Assembly: GCA_964441775.1 (NCBI GenBank)
Contig: CAYTVL010000034.1
Location: 1 to 64,000, forward strand
From: SYOC01 sp964441775
GTDB taxonomy: Bacteria; Desulfobacterota; Binatia; Bin18
Direction of reading: 5' to 3'
DNA: 64,000 bases
The translations under genes and the position numbers were made by a program. Of the stretch, positions 51,576 to 59,889 are shown piece by piece. How positions within the stretch are numbered: the first letter of the stretch is position 1; each line of letters begins with the position of its first letter. The notes under the pieces were generated by a model, which saw only the letters and a program-made list of their open reading frames with translations, did not search any database and had not been told where the DNA came from.

Positions 51576-53603
51576 ATGCTACTCCAAGTACGCGACCTGA
51601 GGACATACTTTCACACCAAAGAAGGCCCTGCCAAAGCGGTCGACGGCGTCTCCTTCGACATCAGCGCAGGGGAGACGCTAGCGCTCGTCGGTGAATCCGG
51701 CTGCGGCAAAAGTATGACTGCGCTCTCTATCATTCAGCTTGTTCCCCAACCTGCAGGCTATCATCCCAGTGGTTCCGTGGAATTCCTTGGTCAGGATCTT
51801 ATGCGCTTACCAGAGGCGGAAAAGCGCAGGCTGCGTGGTAGCGCCATCTCAATGATTTTTCAGGAGCCCATGACCGCGCTGAATCCAGTGCTTACCATTG
51901 GTTATCAGCTCGCGGAGCCCTTGTTGCGACACCAAGGACTGACACAAGCTGAAGCTGAGAGCAAAGCAATCGACCTGCTGGGGCAGGTCCACATTCCCGA
52001 CCCCGAGCAACGGATGCACGAATATCCGCACCAACTTTCAGGCGGCATGAAACAACGCGTCATGATCGCCATGGCGATGGCGTGCGAGCCCAAGTTGCTG
52101 ATCGCCGATGAACCCACTACCGCACTGGATGTGACTATCCAGGCTCAGATCCTAGAGCTGATGAAAGAACTGCAACAAAAGAAGGGAACGGCTATTCTGC
52201 TCATCACCCACGACTTGGGCGTCGTCGCAGAAACCGCAGACCGTGTCGCTATCATGTATGCCGGTCGGATTGTAGAGACGGCGGCGTGTCGGCGATTGCT
52301 GTCGAACCCAGCGCATCCGTATACGGTCAAGTTGCTGCAGTCCCTGCCTTCGGGCGACCAGCGTAATCGGGCGCTGCAAACCATTGAAGGGCGCGTGCCG
52401 TCTCCGCAACAGTATCCGCCTGGTTGTCGCTTCGCTGCTCGTTGTCACATGGTGCAGGCGGCGTGTCGCACTATTGATCCGCCGCTGCTTTCTGTGGAAA
52501 CGAATCACACCGCCGCCTGCATTCTCTACGATGAACACCTGCAAGGGCGAAAGTTTTCTCCGACTGAAGTGTGGCCCACACAACCTCCGCGCCCATCCAC
52601 AACTGAGCATTCCACGCACGATCCGCTGATTGGCCTCACAGGGCTCAAGGTCCACTTCCCTATCAGGAAGGGTTTATTCAAAAGCGTGGTGGGCTATGTC
52701 AAAGCCGTGGACGGAGTTGACCTGGAAATTCGTCGCGGGCAAACTCTCGCCCTCGTCGGCGAGTCAGGCTGCGGGAAAAGTACGCTCGGCAAAGCGCTCC
52801 TACAATTGATCAGGCCGACGGCTGGTCAAGTTGTCGTGGAAGGACAAGACCTCACCGCTCTCGATCGCGCAGCCTTGCAGCCTTACCGGCGCAAACTGCA
52901 AGTGATTTTCCAGGACCCGTATTCCTCACTCAATCAACGCATGATGGTAGGTGAGATTGTGATGGAAGGCATGAGCGCACATGGAATTGGCCGCACTCGC
53001 GCCGAGCGCGAAGAACGCGTCAAGACGATTTTGTCGCAAGTGGGCCTCGGTCCGGAAGTAATGTATCGCTATCCTCACGAGTTTTCCGGCGGACAGCGAC
53101 AGCGTATCGGCATCGCCCGCTGTCTCGCAGTCGAGCCAGAGTTTATTGTCTGCGACGAAGCTACGAGCGCTTTGGATGTCTCCGTACAGGCGCAGATTTT
53201 GAATCTCTTAGAAAAACTCCAAGCTGACCTGGGGCTCGCCTACTTGTTCATCACACACAATCTGGGCGTGGTGGAATACTTAGCCGATGAAGTGGCCGTT
53301 ATGTATCTCGGGCGCATTGTCGAAAGGGGAAAGACCGAAGAAGTGTTTGGCGGCCCGAAGCATCCTTACACGCAGGCCCTGCTCTCCGCCATTCCTACCC
53401 TGGACCCCGCAACCGGCGTCGAGAAAATCCGTCTGTCGGGGGATGTCCCGTCGCCTATCAACCCGCCCAGCGGCTGTCACTTCCATACTCGCTGCCCCTA
53501 CGTCATGCCCCGCTGCCGGGAACAGTACCCCCCAGCTTACTCACAATCGGATACCCAAGAGGTTAAGTGTTTTCTGTATGATCCAAATGATCCGAAGCGA
53601 TGA
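51576..53603 (+). CDS. Fused double ABC ATPase of the peptide importer
   Basis: 675 residues: two complete ATPases in one chain, equal to DppD and DppF joined (as in GsiA). First unit about 1-325 with GESGCGKSMTALS, LSGGMKQR and the Cys-containing oligopeptide C-terminal motif PPGCRFAARC; second unit about 345-672 with GESGCGKSTLGKA, FSGGQRQR and PSGCHFHTRC. All Walker and signature residues are present in both halves. It begins 3 bases after the second permease. Confidence 0.93.
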   Translation: MLLQVRDLRTYFHTKEGPAKAVDGVSFDISAGETLALVGESGCGKSMTALSIIQLVPQPAGYHPSGSVEFLGQDLMRLPEAEKRRLRGSAISMIFQEPMTALNPVLTIGYQLAEPLLRHQGLTQAEAESKAIDLLGQVHIPDPEQRMHEYPHQLSGGMKQRVMIAMAMACEPKLLIADEPTTALDVTIQAQILELMKELQQKKGTAILLITHDLGVVAETADRVAIMYAGRIVETAACRRLLSNPAHPYTVKLLQSLPSGDQRNRALQTIEGRVPSPQQYPPGCRFAARCHMVQAACRTIDPPLLSVETNHTAACILYDEHLQGRKFSPTEVWPTQPPRPSTTEHSTHDPLIGLTGLKVHFPIRKGLFKSVVGYVKAVDGVDLEIRRGQTLALVGESGCGKSTLGKALLQLIRPTAGQVVVEGQDLTALDRAALQPYRRKLQVIFQDPYSSLNQRMMVGEIVMEGMSAHGIGRTRAEREERVKTILSQVGLGPEVMYRYPHEFSGGQRQRIGIARCLAVEPEFIVCDEATSALDVSVQAQILNLLEKLQADLGLAYLFITHNLGVVEYLADEVAVMYLGRIVERGKTEEVFGGPKHPYTQALLSAIPTLDPATGVEKIRLSGDVPSPINPPSGCHFHTRCPYVMPRCREQYPPAYSQSDTQEVKCFLYDPNDPKR

Positions 53604-53638
53604 AGTTTTGGATTCCACTCAAACGATGAGGGCTAATC

Positions 53639-54445
53639 ATGCGAGATTTTGCGACTCTTGGTAAACACAAAGCTGTGCTGGGCATGATTCACCTGCAACC
53701 GCTCCCTGGCACTCTCTTTTACAAAGCCGACAGTTTCCAACAGACTCTTGAGACCGCCGTGCAATCGGCGCGCGCCCTCTACGACGGTGGGGCGGACGGC
53801 TGTTTGGTGCAGACGGTCGATCGCATTTACAGCGTCAAGGACGAATCCGACCCTGCGCGTACGACCGCAATGGGCCTCATCGTTAACGTCATCGCCCAAG
53901 TAACGGGCAACGAGTTCCAAATCGGGGTGCAACTGATGCGCAACGCCCTGAAAGCCTCGCTCGCGGTGGCAAAAGTCGCGGGAGGAAGTTTTATTCGCGC
54001 TGGCGCAGTGGTGGGCATGACTCTCACCACGCACGGTATGGTCGAAGCCAATCCCCTCGAAGTGATGGAGTATCGCAGCAAGATTAACGCGTGGAATGTC
54101 AAAGTCATTGCCGAAGTAGACTCGATGCACTTTAAGTGGTTCGGTGAACCAAAGCCCACCGCAGAGGTGGCGCGCAGCGCGAGGCACGTTGGAGCGGACG
54201 CCGTGTCCTTGGGTGCCCCCGATGAGAAGAAAACGTTGGAAATGATTGCCTCAGTGCGGAAAGCTGTACCGGAACTCCCTATTATCCTGGCAGGCTACAC
54301 CACCCACGAGAATGCAGCGCGGCTGCTGGCGGCGGCGGACGGCGCGTTTGTCGGAACTTGTCTGGAGCGCGGCGGTTGGGGTGGACAAATTGATGTCGAG
54401 CGAGTGAAGGCGTATGTCGACATCGTGCGCGGCCTGGAACGATAA
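53639..54445 (+). CDS. BtpA/SgcQ-family TIM-barrel protein
   Basis: 268 residues. The N-terminal KAVLGMIHLQPLPGT is the family signature; DGGADGCLVQ, FIRAGAVVGMTLTTHG and TFVGT-like FVGTCLERGG near the end fit the barrel. BtpA was named for photosystem I accumulation in cyanobacteria, but SgcQ members occur in sugar operons of non-photosynthetic bacteria and the true reaction is not established. Here it lies between an ABC importer and a SIS-domain gene, which suggests catabolism of an imported sugar or amino-sugar compound. GAGGG precedes the ATG. Confidence 0.85.
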   Translation: MRDFATLGKHKAVLGMIHLQPLPGTLFYKADSFQQTLETAVQSARALYDGGADGCLVQTVDRIYSVKDESDPARTTAMGLIVNVIAQVTGNEFQIGVQLMRNALKASLAVAKVAGGSFIRAGAVVGMTLTTHGMVEANPLEVMEYRSKINAWNVKVIAEVDSMHFKWFGEPKPTAEVARSARHVGADAVSLGAPDEKKTLEMIASVRKAVPELPIILAGYTTHENAARLLAAADGAFVGTCLERGGWGGQIDVERVKAYVDIVRGLER

Positions 54446-54466
54446 CGCAATTGAAAGGATACGACG

Positions 54467-55603
54467 ATGGAACCGCTCAAGCCGCAAGTAATAATTGGAC
54501 AAGTGGAAGGGCTCGCAAACGACTTGCGCATATTGACAAATCCATTTGCTCAACAGATTCGTACGGTCCTGACGCCGTCGGAATGGCAGGCGGTCAACAA
54601 AATCTATCTGACGGGAGACGGAGATTCCTACCACGCTTCATGCGCCGCCGAAATGGCCTTTGCCACAATTGCTGACGTACCCTGCGTCCCAATGAGCGCA
54701 CAACGCTTTCTCGATTATGGCGCGGCATGGATGCGCCCCGCTGCACTGCATCAGACGTTGGTGATTGCGACCTCCGCCTCGGGCGGCACTCAGCGTGTCG
54801 TGCAGGCGATCGAACGCGCCAAAGCACATGGCGCATTGACCATCGCCCTCACCGGAACACCCAACAGCACGGTGACACAGGCAGCAGATCGCACCATCAT
54901 CGTTGAATTGCCCCACAAAGAACGCTCCCCTGGAATTCGCACTTACCAGGCCAGCCTGCTGGGCATGTTGTTAGTAGCGATTCAGTTGGGAGAAATGCGC
55001 AGTCACTATCATCAAGAAGAAGCACCTGCTCTACGCCAAGAGCTTGTCACGCTCGCTGATATTGTGGAGGCCACCACTGCGGCTATTAAAGACCGCTGTC
55101 GCGAGGCGGCCCACCTGATTGTCGACACTCCGACAATGGTCATGGCGGGTAGTGGCCCAAGTTATGGCACGGCCCTCTTCAGCGCGGCGAAGGTGGTCGA
55201 AGCGGCGGGCATTTTCGCCATTGGTCAAGATTTGGAAGAGTGGTGGCACGTCGAGCGGTTTGCTTACCCTATCGATATGCCCGTGTTTGTGATTGCCCCG
55301 CCGGGTCGCTCTTATTGGCGGGCGGGAGACCTGGCGGCGACGGCGCGCGCATTGGGAAGACGGGTCATCGCCGTGACGCACAAAGACGATACCGAGGTCA
55401 CTCGGCATGCGCATCTCGTCTTGCCTGTGCTCGGCGAAGTCCGAGAAGAATTTTCACCGTTGCTCTATCATCTTTTTGCGGACTACGCGGCGTGTTACCT
55501 TGCGGAACGATTGAGCCGATCTCCTTTTCAAAGCGACCGACCCGAACTTCTTCAATCGGTGAACGAGTATTATGCCAATCTGCAACGAGACGGGGCGCGC
55601 TAG
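54467..55603 (+). CDS. Double SIS-domain protein (sugar-phosphate isomerase/deaminase type)
   Basis: 378 residues with two SIS domains (about 40-180 and 215-345). The first has GDGDSYHASCAAEM and IATSASGGTQRVVQAIERAK, close to the sugar-phosphate sites of GlmS-like and AgaS-like proteins; the second has VMAGSGPSYGTALFSAAK. No glutaminase domain is present. Role: probably isomerises or deaminates an amino-sugar phosphate. AAAGGATACGACG precedes the ATG; 21 bases after the BtpA-family gene. A remnant of a second copy of its 3' end lies at 56874-56969. Confidence 0.82.
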   Translation: MEPLKPQVIIGQVEGLANDLRILTNPFAQQIRTVLTPSEWQAVNKIYLTGDGDSYHASCAAEMAFATIADVPCVPMSAQRFLDYGAAWMRPAALHQTLVIATSASGGTQRVVQAIERAKAHGALTIALTGTPNSTVTQAADRTIIVELPHKERSPGIRTYQASLLGMLLVAIQLGEMRSHYHQEEAPALRQELVTLADIVEATTAAIKDRCREAAHLIVDTPTMVMAGSGPSYGTALFSAAKVVEAAGIFAIGQDLEEWWHVERFAYPIDMPVFVIAPPGRSYWRAGDLAATARALGRRVIAVTHKDDTEVTRHAHLVLPVLGEVREEFSPLLYHLFADYAACYLAERLSRSPFQSDRPELLQSVNEYYANLQRDGAR

Positions 55604-55727
55604 TAGATCACCACGGGAAAGATGAAGAGGAAAGGGGTGAAATTGGCGCCATAACCTTGCGCTCATGGCTTTTCCGAACTACAGAAGACGGGAGAAGTTT
55701 AGTACCGTAAGATAAGGAGGGATCAGA

Positions 55728-56864
55728 ATGTCAAGCTACACAGTCATTTCCGCTGATTCTCACATGATCGAGCCGCCAAATCTGTGGACTGACCGTCTTG
55801 ATAAGCAATACCGGGATCAGGCCCCGCACGTCGAAGAAAATGAAAAGGGCAGCTTCTTTGTCGCGCCCGGCATTCAACCTTCCAGGGTGTCATTGGGGTT
55901 TGCCGCTGGCCGCAGTGGCAAGGAACTTGAAGAGTACTTCAAAAAGGGCAACTTTGCTGCGGCGCGTCCGAGCGGTTGGGATCCGGTCGAGCGCATCAAG
56001 GATCAGGATGTGGATGGGGTCGGCGCGGAGGTTCTTTACACCACATTTGGCATGCCGCTCTTTCGGCTGCCCGATGCGGATCTGCAACGTGCATGCTTCA
56101 AAGTGTACAACGATTGGGTCGCGGAGTTTTGTTCGCACGACCGCGCGCGCTTTCACGGCATCGCGCTCGTATCGCTCGAAGATTTGGCGGCGGGCGTCAA
56201 GGAATTGGAACGCTGCGCGAAGCTGGGGCTGAAGGGTGCGCAAATCTGGGGGTCGCCGCCGCCGGAGCGCCCCTTCTGGACGAATGAGTATGACCCACTG
56301 TGGAAAGTCGCCGAGGAGGCGCAGATGCCGTTATCGTTGCATATTGGCACCGGTAAAGGGGGCGGTCTCGGCGATCGGCTGAAAGTCTCGTCTACCGGTA
56401 AGCGGCCGCCTTTCATGACGCGGAATTATGTAAACGGCATTCACGAGATTCAGCGTTCCTTCACGGACATTCTTTTCGGCGGCGTGCTGGAGCGTTTTCC
56501 CAAGCTTTTGTTGGTGTCCGCGGAGAATGACAGCGGCTGGTTTCCACATTATCTCTACAGACTGGACCATGCCTATGAGAAATTCAACGCCATGTCGGAC
56601 GAGCCATTACCGATGAAGCCCAGCCTGTATATCCGGCGCCAGGTCATGGTGACGTTTCAGGACGACCCGATTGGTCCCATGACCAGCCAGTTCTTTGGCG
56701 AAGAGAATTATATGTGGGCTTCTGATTTCCCGCATACCGACTGTACCTGGCCGCATTCACGGAAAGTGATAGATGGCCAGTTCGCCGGACTCCCGGAGCA
56801 GACGAGAAACAAGATCGTCTGCCAGAACGCCGCAAAGCTCTACCGGATAGCGCTCGGCGGCTGA
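55728..56864 (+). CDS. Amidohydrolase-2 family metal-dependent hydrolase
   Basis: 378 residues of the amidohydrolase-related family (ACMSD/gamma-resorcylate-decarboxylase-like barrel). N-terminal ISADSHMIEPPNLW gives the DxHxxE-type metal site; the second His is in MPLSLHIGTG; the third region is SAENDSGWFPHYLYRLDH, and WASDFPHTDCTWPHS holds the final Asp. Members often act as decarboxylases or hydrolases on aromatic or cyclic compounds; the substrate here is unknown. AAGGAGGG precedes the ATG. Immediately after its stop, in the same frame, lies the SIS-gene remnant. Confidence 0.88.
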   Translation: MSSYTVISADSHMIEPPNLWTDRLDKQYRDQAPHVEENEKGSFFVAPGIQPSRVSLGFAAGRSGKELEEYFKKGNFAAARPSGWDPVERIKDQDVDGVGAEVLYTTFGMPLFRLPDADLQRACFKVYNDWVAEFCSHDRARFHGIALVSLEDLAAGVKELERCAKLGLKGAQIWGSPPPERPFWTNEYDPLWKVAEEAQMPLSLHIGTGKGGGLGDRLKVSSTGKRPPFMTRNYVNGIHEIQRSFTDILFGGVLERFPKLLLVSAENDSGWFPHYLYRLDHAYEKFNAMSDEPLPMKPSLYIRRQVMVTFQDDPIGPMTSQFFGEENYMWASDFPHTDCTWPHSRKVIDGQFAGLPEQTRNKIVCQNAAKLYRIALGG

Positions 56865-56873
56865 AGTTCGGTA

Positions 56874-56969
56874 CGGCTGGGGCGGTCGTTGTTCCAAAGC
56901 GATCGCTCCGAATTGCTTCAATCGGTGAACGAGTATTACGCTAACCTACAACGAGACCCAACGCATTAA
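56874..56969 (+). pseudogene. C-terminal remnant of a second SIS-domain gene
   Basis: The 31 codons read RLGRSLFQSDRSELL then QSVNEYYANLQRDPTH and a stop, against RLSRSPFQSDRPELL and QSVNEYYANLQRDGAR in the intact SIS gene ending at 55603. Several differences are synonymous, so the two copies diverged while still coding. There is no 5' part: homology begins about 10 bases after the amidohydrolase stop. It looks like the stub of a paralogue replaced or deleted by recombination. Confidence 0.85.
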
Positions 56970-57093
56970 GCGGTACAGCCTCCTTTCATTTCCGCTCAGA
57001 GAACGATTCTGCTTCGCTGATTTCCCTTGCCGCAACATCAGACGGGTGTTAACGTTCCAGCGCTCCTAGTCTCAGCGCCAGAAGGAGGAGGCA

Positions 57094-57861
57094 ATGGCAG
57101 TCGTCAAATACGAGAAACGCGGACCTATCGTCATCATCACCATGAACCGGCCTGAGCGCCGCAACGCCATGAGCCGGGATCTTATGCTGGGGCTAGCCGA
57201 AAGCTGGCAACGTTTTGCGGCGGATAACGACGCGCGGATCGCCATCCTCACTGGCACAGGCAACACGTTTTGCTCGGGGATGGATATTAAAGAACGCTTT
57301 GCCAGCGGTGAGCAGGGGTTAGGAGTGCCGCAGATTCCCATCCGCGACCCCTTTTGGCATCAAGAGCTCGAAAAGCCCACTATCGCCGCAGTCAATGGCT
57401 ATGCGTTCGGGGGCGGGTTCTTTTTTGCGTCGTATGCGGACTTTCGCGTTGCTGTACCGTCCGCCGCGTTTGAGATTACTGAAGTCGCGCACGGCGTCGT
57501 GGCTGGCTATGATCTGGTCCTGCTCCGCGAGAACTTACCCTATGCCATCGCAGCCGAACTGGCGGCGGGCAGCAGAGTGACGGCCGAGCGATTGTACCAA
57601 GTAGGGTTCATCAATCGGCTGGCAGAGCCCGAACGATTGCTGGAAACGGCGATGGAATTTGCGACCGAGATCGTGCAGCGCCCCCCGTTGGCCGTGGATT
57701 ATAACCTTCGGCTGTTGCGGACACTGAGTCGGAGGCCAGCGCCACAAGACCTAGCCGAACGCGCGCAGCACTACACGCGTGAACTTCAGCAATCGGAAGA
57801 TCTCCAAGAATCTCTCCGTGCGTTCCTCGAGCATCGCCCACCCGTCTACCGTGGACGTTAA
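57094..57861 (+). CDS. Enoyl-CoA hydratase/isomerase family protein (crotonase fold)
   Basis: 255 residues. ITMNRPERRNAMS, FCSGMDIKE (oxyanion hole) and AAVNGYAFGGGFFFA (second oxyanion residue) are the crotonase signature; the C-terminal helical part is complete. Acts on an acyl-CoA; whether it hydrates, isomerises or hydrolyses cannot be told, and the active-site glutamates are not clear. GAAGGAGGAGG precedes the ATG. It is on the same strand as the importer operon but separated by the SIS remnant and more than 120 bases of other sequence, so co-regulation is uncertain. Confidence 0.88.
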   Translation: MAVVKYEKRGPIVIITMNRPERRNAMSRDLMLGLAESWQRFAADNDARIAILTGTGNTFCSGMDIKERFASGEQGLGVPQIPIRDPFWHQELEKPTIAAVNGYAFGGGFFFASYADFRVAVPSAAFEITEVAHGVVAGYDLVLLRENLPYAIAAELAAGSRVTAERLYQVGFINRLAEPERLLETAMEFATEIVQRPPLAVDYNLRLLRTLSRRPAPQDLAERAQHYTRELQQSEDLQESLRAFLEHRPPVYRGR

Positions 57862-57922
57862 TACGAGCAGATGGCTTAATGGACATGGAAGTGGGTGCAT
57901 GCGGCGGCAGTCAAGGCGACTT

Positions 57923-58882
57923 TCAGACCTGCTCATAGCTCTCGCGCACGCCGAATAAGCCTATTTTCTTGAGGCCACGTTCATATGCCTTTCTGATATT
58001 ATCAGCGTGCCAATACCTAAGGTTTCCCTTTATCACAGTGGCTGTATAGAACTGCGAAGCAATAAACAGCTCTGGTCCACTGAGACCTTTGTTGAACCAG
58101 CGCCAGCCAGTAGCATAGACGATGAGAAAGAAAATGGTGTTGCTGGCTGGAAGCATTTCCCTGCGCTTCGAATGAAACAGCAGGTCCCCCGCTTCATGAT
58201 AGATTTTATTAAAGTCATCGTAGGCGCGTGCGTACGGAGGTTCGTTTCGATCAGTGCAGTATTGTTGAAGGGTAGTTTGGGGCAGGCAGTCACTAACATC
58301 GAGAGCCACTCCACCAATGACACCGGAATCCCGAAGTTGATGGACAGCATCACGTAGGTTGGCCGGGATTGCTTTGGCTGTTAAGGGTCGCTTGACCTCA
58401 AGGCCGTAGACGGTCGCACTGATGTCGTTTATGAAAAAATCTGGAGATTTTGTCACCGTGTTCGGTTTCTTCAGCGTAACGCCAGCCGAATAAAATATGC
58501 TCATGATCCACAATTGGGACTGAAATTGATACGGCTGGCGCGACTTTTCAAGCCGTGCAGGTGTCCCATCGAGCGCGCACTGAAGATCCCTTGCGAGTTC
58601 GATCGCCTTTGAATATCCAACGAGCTTCCCTATTGCTCTGAACTCGTAAGCATCCCGAGCTGCGTTACTGACTGAAAGGCGCGTATTCTGGTCGGTAGGA
58701 AACGCGCGGGCCTTTGCAATACTCTCCAGAAGACGCACCTCCTGTCGCAGCCGAGAAGACTGTGGCACGGTAATACCTCTTTGCTCAAAGCGGTTCACGA
58801 GGCGGTCCAAACGACACGCAAGAACCTTACAGCGCGCCGGAGTGAGCCGACGATGACGGGGAACTGGAAAAACGTAGGGCAC
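57923..58882 (-). CDS. Unknown protein with PD-(D/E)XK nuclease-like motif
   Basis: 319 residues, no family that I recognise. The N-terminal third is helical and basic. In the middle, KSPDFFIND (Asp148) is followed 13 residues later by LEVKRP (Glu162, Lys164), the spacing and order PD-x13-ExK of the PD-(D/E)XK nuclease core; a helix with QSQLWIMSIF precedes it, as expected for that fold. The C-terminal part (about 200-319) is rich in Tyr, Phe and Trp. The start is GTG with AAAGGCGG upstream. It is a single gene opposite to its neighbours, at the edge of an accessory region. It could be an orphan restriction or defence nuclease; this is inference. Confidence 0.7.
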   Translation of the reverse strand: MPYVFPVPRHRRLTPARCKVLACRLDRLVNRFEQRGITVPQSSRLRQEVRLLESIAKARAFPTDQNTRLSVSNAARDAYEFRAIGKLVGYSKAIELARDLQCALDGTPARLEKSRQPYQFQSQLWIMSIFYSAGVTLKKPNTVTKSPDFFINDISATVYGLEVKRPLTAKAIPANLRDAVHQLRDSGVIGGVALDVSDCLPQTTLQQYCTDRNEPPYARAYDDFNKIYHEAGDLLFHSKRREMLPASNTIFFLIVYATGWRWFNKGLSGPELFIASQFYTATVIKGNLRYWHADNIRKAYERGLKKIGLFGVRESYEQV

Positions 58883-59082
58883 GTTTTCCGCCTTTCAATA
58901 GGTTAGCATGAAAGTCTAACTGCTGAGTGTCTTACTTTGCCCTTGGCAACATATCTAGCCGCACGCCCCACGTTAGAAAACAGAATCACAAACAATAAAC
59001 GTTACCAGCGTTCAGAAAAACAATGACGTCTGGCGTCCAGAAAGATAAAAGATACCCGGGAGAATTAGGGTCGGTCTTGCAA

Positions 59083-59454
59083 TCACGCAGCGAGCGGATA
59101 CGTGTGAGCTTTCAGCAGAATCATGACATGATTGACAAGCCGATAGGCATCCATTTCTTCTTCCTCAGCAGCAGTCAGCCCTTCCTCGCAGTTTTTGTCT
59201 AAAAGTTCTTCCAATCGCTCCTGCACGGCTTCCGACACTTTATGCGCAAGGACTTGCTTGGCAGTTGGACGAGAGGAAAGAAAATCAATCAGCTCAAGAA
59301 ACACCGGATGGGTCATGGCTGTTCCACTGAGCGTGAATTTTCTCTCGGCTGATGCCGAATCCACTACTTGAGAAAGGAGTTCCGGCAACCTATCTCGCAA
59401 GGGATCGAGCCGTACCGCTAACTCTTCAGGGAGTTCGAGCGTAATCGTTGCCAT
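59083..59454 (-). CDS. Small helical protein of unknown function
   Basis: 123 residues from the ATG at 59454, which has GAGGTG 11 bases upstream; a longer frame to 59622 lacks support. The N-terminus MATITLELPEELAVRLDPLR resembles the strand-helix start of antitoxin-like or DNA-binding small proteins, followed by acidic helices (VSEAVQERLEELLDKNCEEG). No toxin gene is adjacent, so a toxin-antitoxin role is not supported. The last codons overlap a sequence, GGTCTTGCAATC (59071-59082), that resembles the ends of the repeat elements at 61.6 and 63.5 kb. Confidence 0.6.
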   Translation of the reverse strand: MATITLELPEELAVRLDPLRDRLPELLSQVVDSASAERKFTLSGTAMTHPVFLELIDFLSSRPTAKQVLAHKVSEAVQERLEELLDKNCEEGLTAAEEEEMDAYRLVNHVMILLKAHTYPLAA

Positions 59455-59615
59455 AATTAGGTGCACCTCATAAACATTATTGTTACATTCTAAAGAAGTC
59501 TCGCTGTAAGGAAAAGCCGATGCTGCGCTCCTAAACCGAAGTGCATGACATTGGTACACTTCAGCACGGACTGTGTGCTCGCTTCCACCCAGCCATGAAG
59601 CAGCCAGGTTACCTC

Positions 59616-59641
59616 CTAACACGGGCTAAAGCCCGTATTAG
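59616..59641. repeat. Hairpin repeat with ACGGGCT/AGCCCGT core
   Basis: CTAACACGGGCT and AGCCCGTATTAG pair over 12 positions with one mismatch around AA. It lies in the 435-bp gap between the small-protein gene and the D-aminoacylase-family gene, which also holds the two decayed repeats noted next and no gene. Confidence 0.5.
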
Positions 59642-59716
59642 GCCCTCTCCAGGAGTGTTGTCTCATAGCCCAGCGAGTGACCGCCAGGCAGAGAACTAAG
59701 CACACGGAGTTACGCA

Positions 59717-59744
59717 GTGTACCAATCTCTTGCAGTCTGGTTTA
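59717..59744. repeat. 28-bp repeat also found upstream of cheY
   Basis: Inverted copy of 9909-9936, matching at about 25 of 28 positions, with the shared block GTGTACCAATCTCTTGCA. Non-coding at both places. Confidence 0.6.
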
Positions 59745-59762
59745 GCGCAACCGAAAGCACCT

Positions 59763-59797
59763 ATGAAATCTTTCCTTGCGTAGTCATCCCATTTTTC
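59763..59797 (+). pseudogene. Decayed 5' fragment of a cNMP-binding-domain gene
   Basis: ATGAAATCTTTC then CTTGCGTAGTCATCCCAT resembles the start of the gene at 63646 (ATGCAATCTTTC ... CTTGCGCAGTCATTCCAT), with a 14-base deletion and an in-frame stop. The 20 bases before the ATG also match at about 16 positions. It is a short relic; homology fades after about 59797. Confidence 0.5.
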
Positions 59798-59889
59798 CCC
59801 GCGCGGAGTGGCGAATTTCAAGGAAATAGCGTAGAGAAGTGTCTTGTTCTCTTCTGACTCACGCTTCTACGGGAAGGAGACGTCACACA

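Noticed and set aside
59083..59454. Toxin-antitoxin module
   Set aside because: The N-terminus looks antitoxin-like but no PIN, RelE or other toxin gene lies on either side.
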